Notes under the pieces: model-generated
The model's input: only the letters and a program-made list of their open reading frames with translations
What the model was told of the DNA's origin: nothing
The model's database searches: none
Shown: positions 13,295-13,740 of the stretch, one piece after another
Position numbering within the stretch: the first letter of the stretch is position 1
Layout: each line of letters starts with the position of its first letter
Translations under genes and position numbers: made by a program
Source: Ferruginibacter sp.
Lineage (GTDB): Bacteria > Bacteroidota > Bacteroidia > Chitinophagales > Chitinophagaceae
Assembly: GCA_025352435.1 (NCBI GenBank)
Contig: JANXTN010000063.1
Span: 1 to 13,740 of the forward strand
Length of the DNA: 13,740 bases
Reading direction: 5' to 3'

Positions 13295-13514
13295 TAAAAT
13301 ATTGAGTTGGCCATTTATAATCCTTATAAGATTTTATCAGATCGCTATCTCTCCTTGGCTTGGCAAATCTAAGTGTAGATACACACCTACCTGTTCACAA
13401 TACGGCTTGGAAGCCTTTAAAAAACACGGTCCTTTTAAAGGCTTTTGGCTCACCTTAAAAAGAGTAATAAGTTGTAATCCTTGGGGTGGGCATGGCTTTG
13501 ATCCTGTACCTTGA
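13281..13514 (+). CDS. yidD: YidD membrane protein insertion efficiency factor
   Basis: YidD is a small inner-membrane-associated protein that aids YidC-dependent insertion of membrane proteins. The 77-aa sequence matches the family throughout: an N-terminal amphipathic/hydrophobic segment (about 8-25), [10 protein letters not shown] (19-28), [11 protein letters not shown] (32-42) with conserved cysteines, HGPFKGFWL (49-57), [17 protein letters not shown] at the end (61-77). The ATG at 13281 lies within the last codons of rnpA, in another frame. Gene order rnpA-yidD is conserved in bacteria, but the usual following yidC is absent: a strong hairpin and a likely insertion element come next. Confidence 0.96.
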   Translation: MKTFNKILSWPFIILIRFYQIAISPWLGKSKCRYTPTCSQYGLEAFKKHGPFKGFWLTLKRVISCNPWGGHGFDPVP

Positions 13515-13544
13515 ATATTGTTTCCTTTACGCAAGTAATCAAAT

Positions 13545-13582
13545 AAAAAGAGGCTGTCTCATAAGTAGACGGCCTCTTTTTT
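13545..13582 (+). terminator. Strong hairpin terminator after yidD, possibly an IS end
   Basis: AAAAAGAGGC pairs with GCCTCTTTTT, extended inward by a T-G wobble and GTCT/AGAC, giving about 15 pairs around a 7-nt loop (13545-13581), then another T. It lies 30 nt past the yidD stop. The same palindrome may also mark the left edge of the element starting downstream; see the partial transposase. Confidence 0.85.
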
Positions 13583-13740
13583 ATTTTCAGAAAATTGGTA
13601 TGGTTTTTCCACATCGTGGATGTATAACTAAAGAGCTTGTTTTTTGCAGCAGGTTTTACTTACTTTTTGTCTTTACTGTATGGCAAAAGGACCCGTATTA
13701 AAACCCGTATTTAAAGCATACCACCATCGACAGGGGATGT
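13550..13740 (+). mobile_element. Possible left end of an IS1182-like insertion sequence
   Basis: A palindromic GAGGCTGTCT/AGACGGCCTC sequence is followed, about 100 nt later, by an ORF whose first residues look like an IS1182-type transposase. That layout would fit the left end of an IS. Only the left part is in the window, so neither the matching right end nor a target duplication can be seen. The boundary at 13550 is a guess. Confidence 0.3.
13680..13740 (+). CDS. Partial ORF, likely IS1182-family transposase N-terminus
   Basis: An ATG at 13680-13682 opens a frame of 20 codons that runs off the right edge: MAKGPVLKPVFKAYHHRQG, then Met. The FKxYxxxQ pattern right after the start resembles IS1182-type transposases, which usually begin with a short lead, then FKPY, a glutamine and a proline-containing block. 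Upstream, TACTTTTTG at 13660-13668 is one base off the TAnnTTTG -7 box, about 12 bp before the start. With only 20 residues the family call is tentative; it may also be an unrelated protein. Confidence 0.45.
   Translation, partial: MAKGPVLKPVFKAYHHRQGM

Noticed and set aside
13486..13701. Plus-strand frame of 71 aa after yidD
   Set aside because: It begins inside yidD, runs through the terminator hairpin and looks like no known protein.

Overview
The window comes from a Bacteroidota chromosome, most likely family Chitinophagaceae. The 5' end of the 16S rRNA has a Chitinophagaceae-like V1/V2 sequence. The promoters carry the Bacteroidota -7 motif TAnnTTTG instead of an E. coli-type -10, starts lack clear Shine-Dalgarno sequences, intergenic DNA is very AT-rich, and one giant protein ends in a type IX secretion (T9SS) sorting domain. 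The genus cannot be fixed from this window.

Layout, left to right. (1) 1-602: the first ~136 nt of a 16S rRNA gene transcribed leftward off the window edge, with two tandem promoters and a boxA-like element in its leader. (2) 633-3529, minus strand: the Clp protease module clpX, clpP (207 aa) and a second clpP (230 aa). Both ClpPs keep the Ser-His-Asp triad. (3) 3530-4039: a gene-free stretch with an 11-bp-phased degenerate repeat tract and the rpmH terminator. (4) 4040-5157, minus strand: rpmH (ribosomal protein L34, 55 aa, short and easily missed) and murI (glutamate racemase). (5) 5241-10346, minus strand: a 1701-aa secreted protein with a lipobox-like N-terminus, a seven-Asp-box beta-propeller, Ig-like domains, seven Ig-like repeats at an exact 79-residue pitch, and a T9SS sorting domain. 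(6) 10620-12197, plus strand: atpA alone, with its own strong promoter, facing dps (12256-12729, minus strand) across a shared bidirectional terminator. (7) 12899-13514, plus strand: overlapping rnpA and yidD, followed by a strong hairpin. (8) 13680 to the right edge: the first 20 codons of an ORF resembling the N-terminus of IS1182-type transposases.

Most genes are housekeeping: ribosome and tRNA maturation (16S, L34, RnpA), protein quality control (ClpXP), peptidoglycan precursor synthesis (MurI), energy (AtpA), membrane protein insertion (YidD) and iron/oxidative protection (Dps). The clear accessory element is the giant T9SS protein, probably an exported surface adhesin or binding protein. 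The TAnnTTTG -7 box recurs before 16S (twice), clpX, one clpP, rpmH, atpA and probably rnpA. The distal rRNA promoter and the atpA promoter are nearly the same (TTTG, 20-nt spacer, TACCTTTGC).

I found no convincing new multi-gene defence or biosynthetic system. The items most worth a second look are the giant protein (exact repeat pitch, and lipobox plus T9SS signal on one chain), the tandem ClpPs, the solitary atpA, the 11-bp-phased tract and the possible IS edge at the right end.
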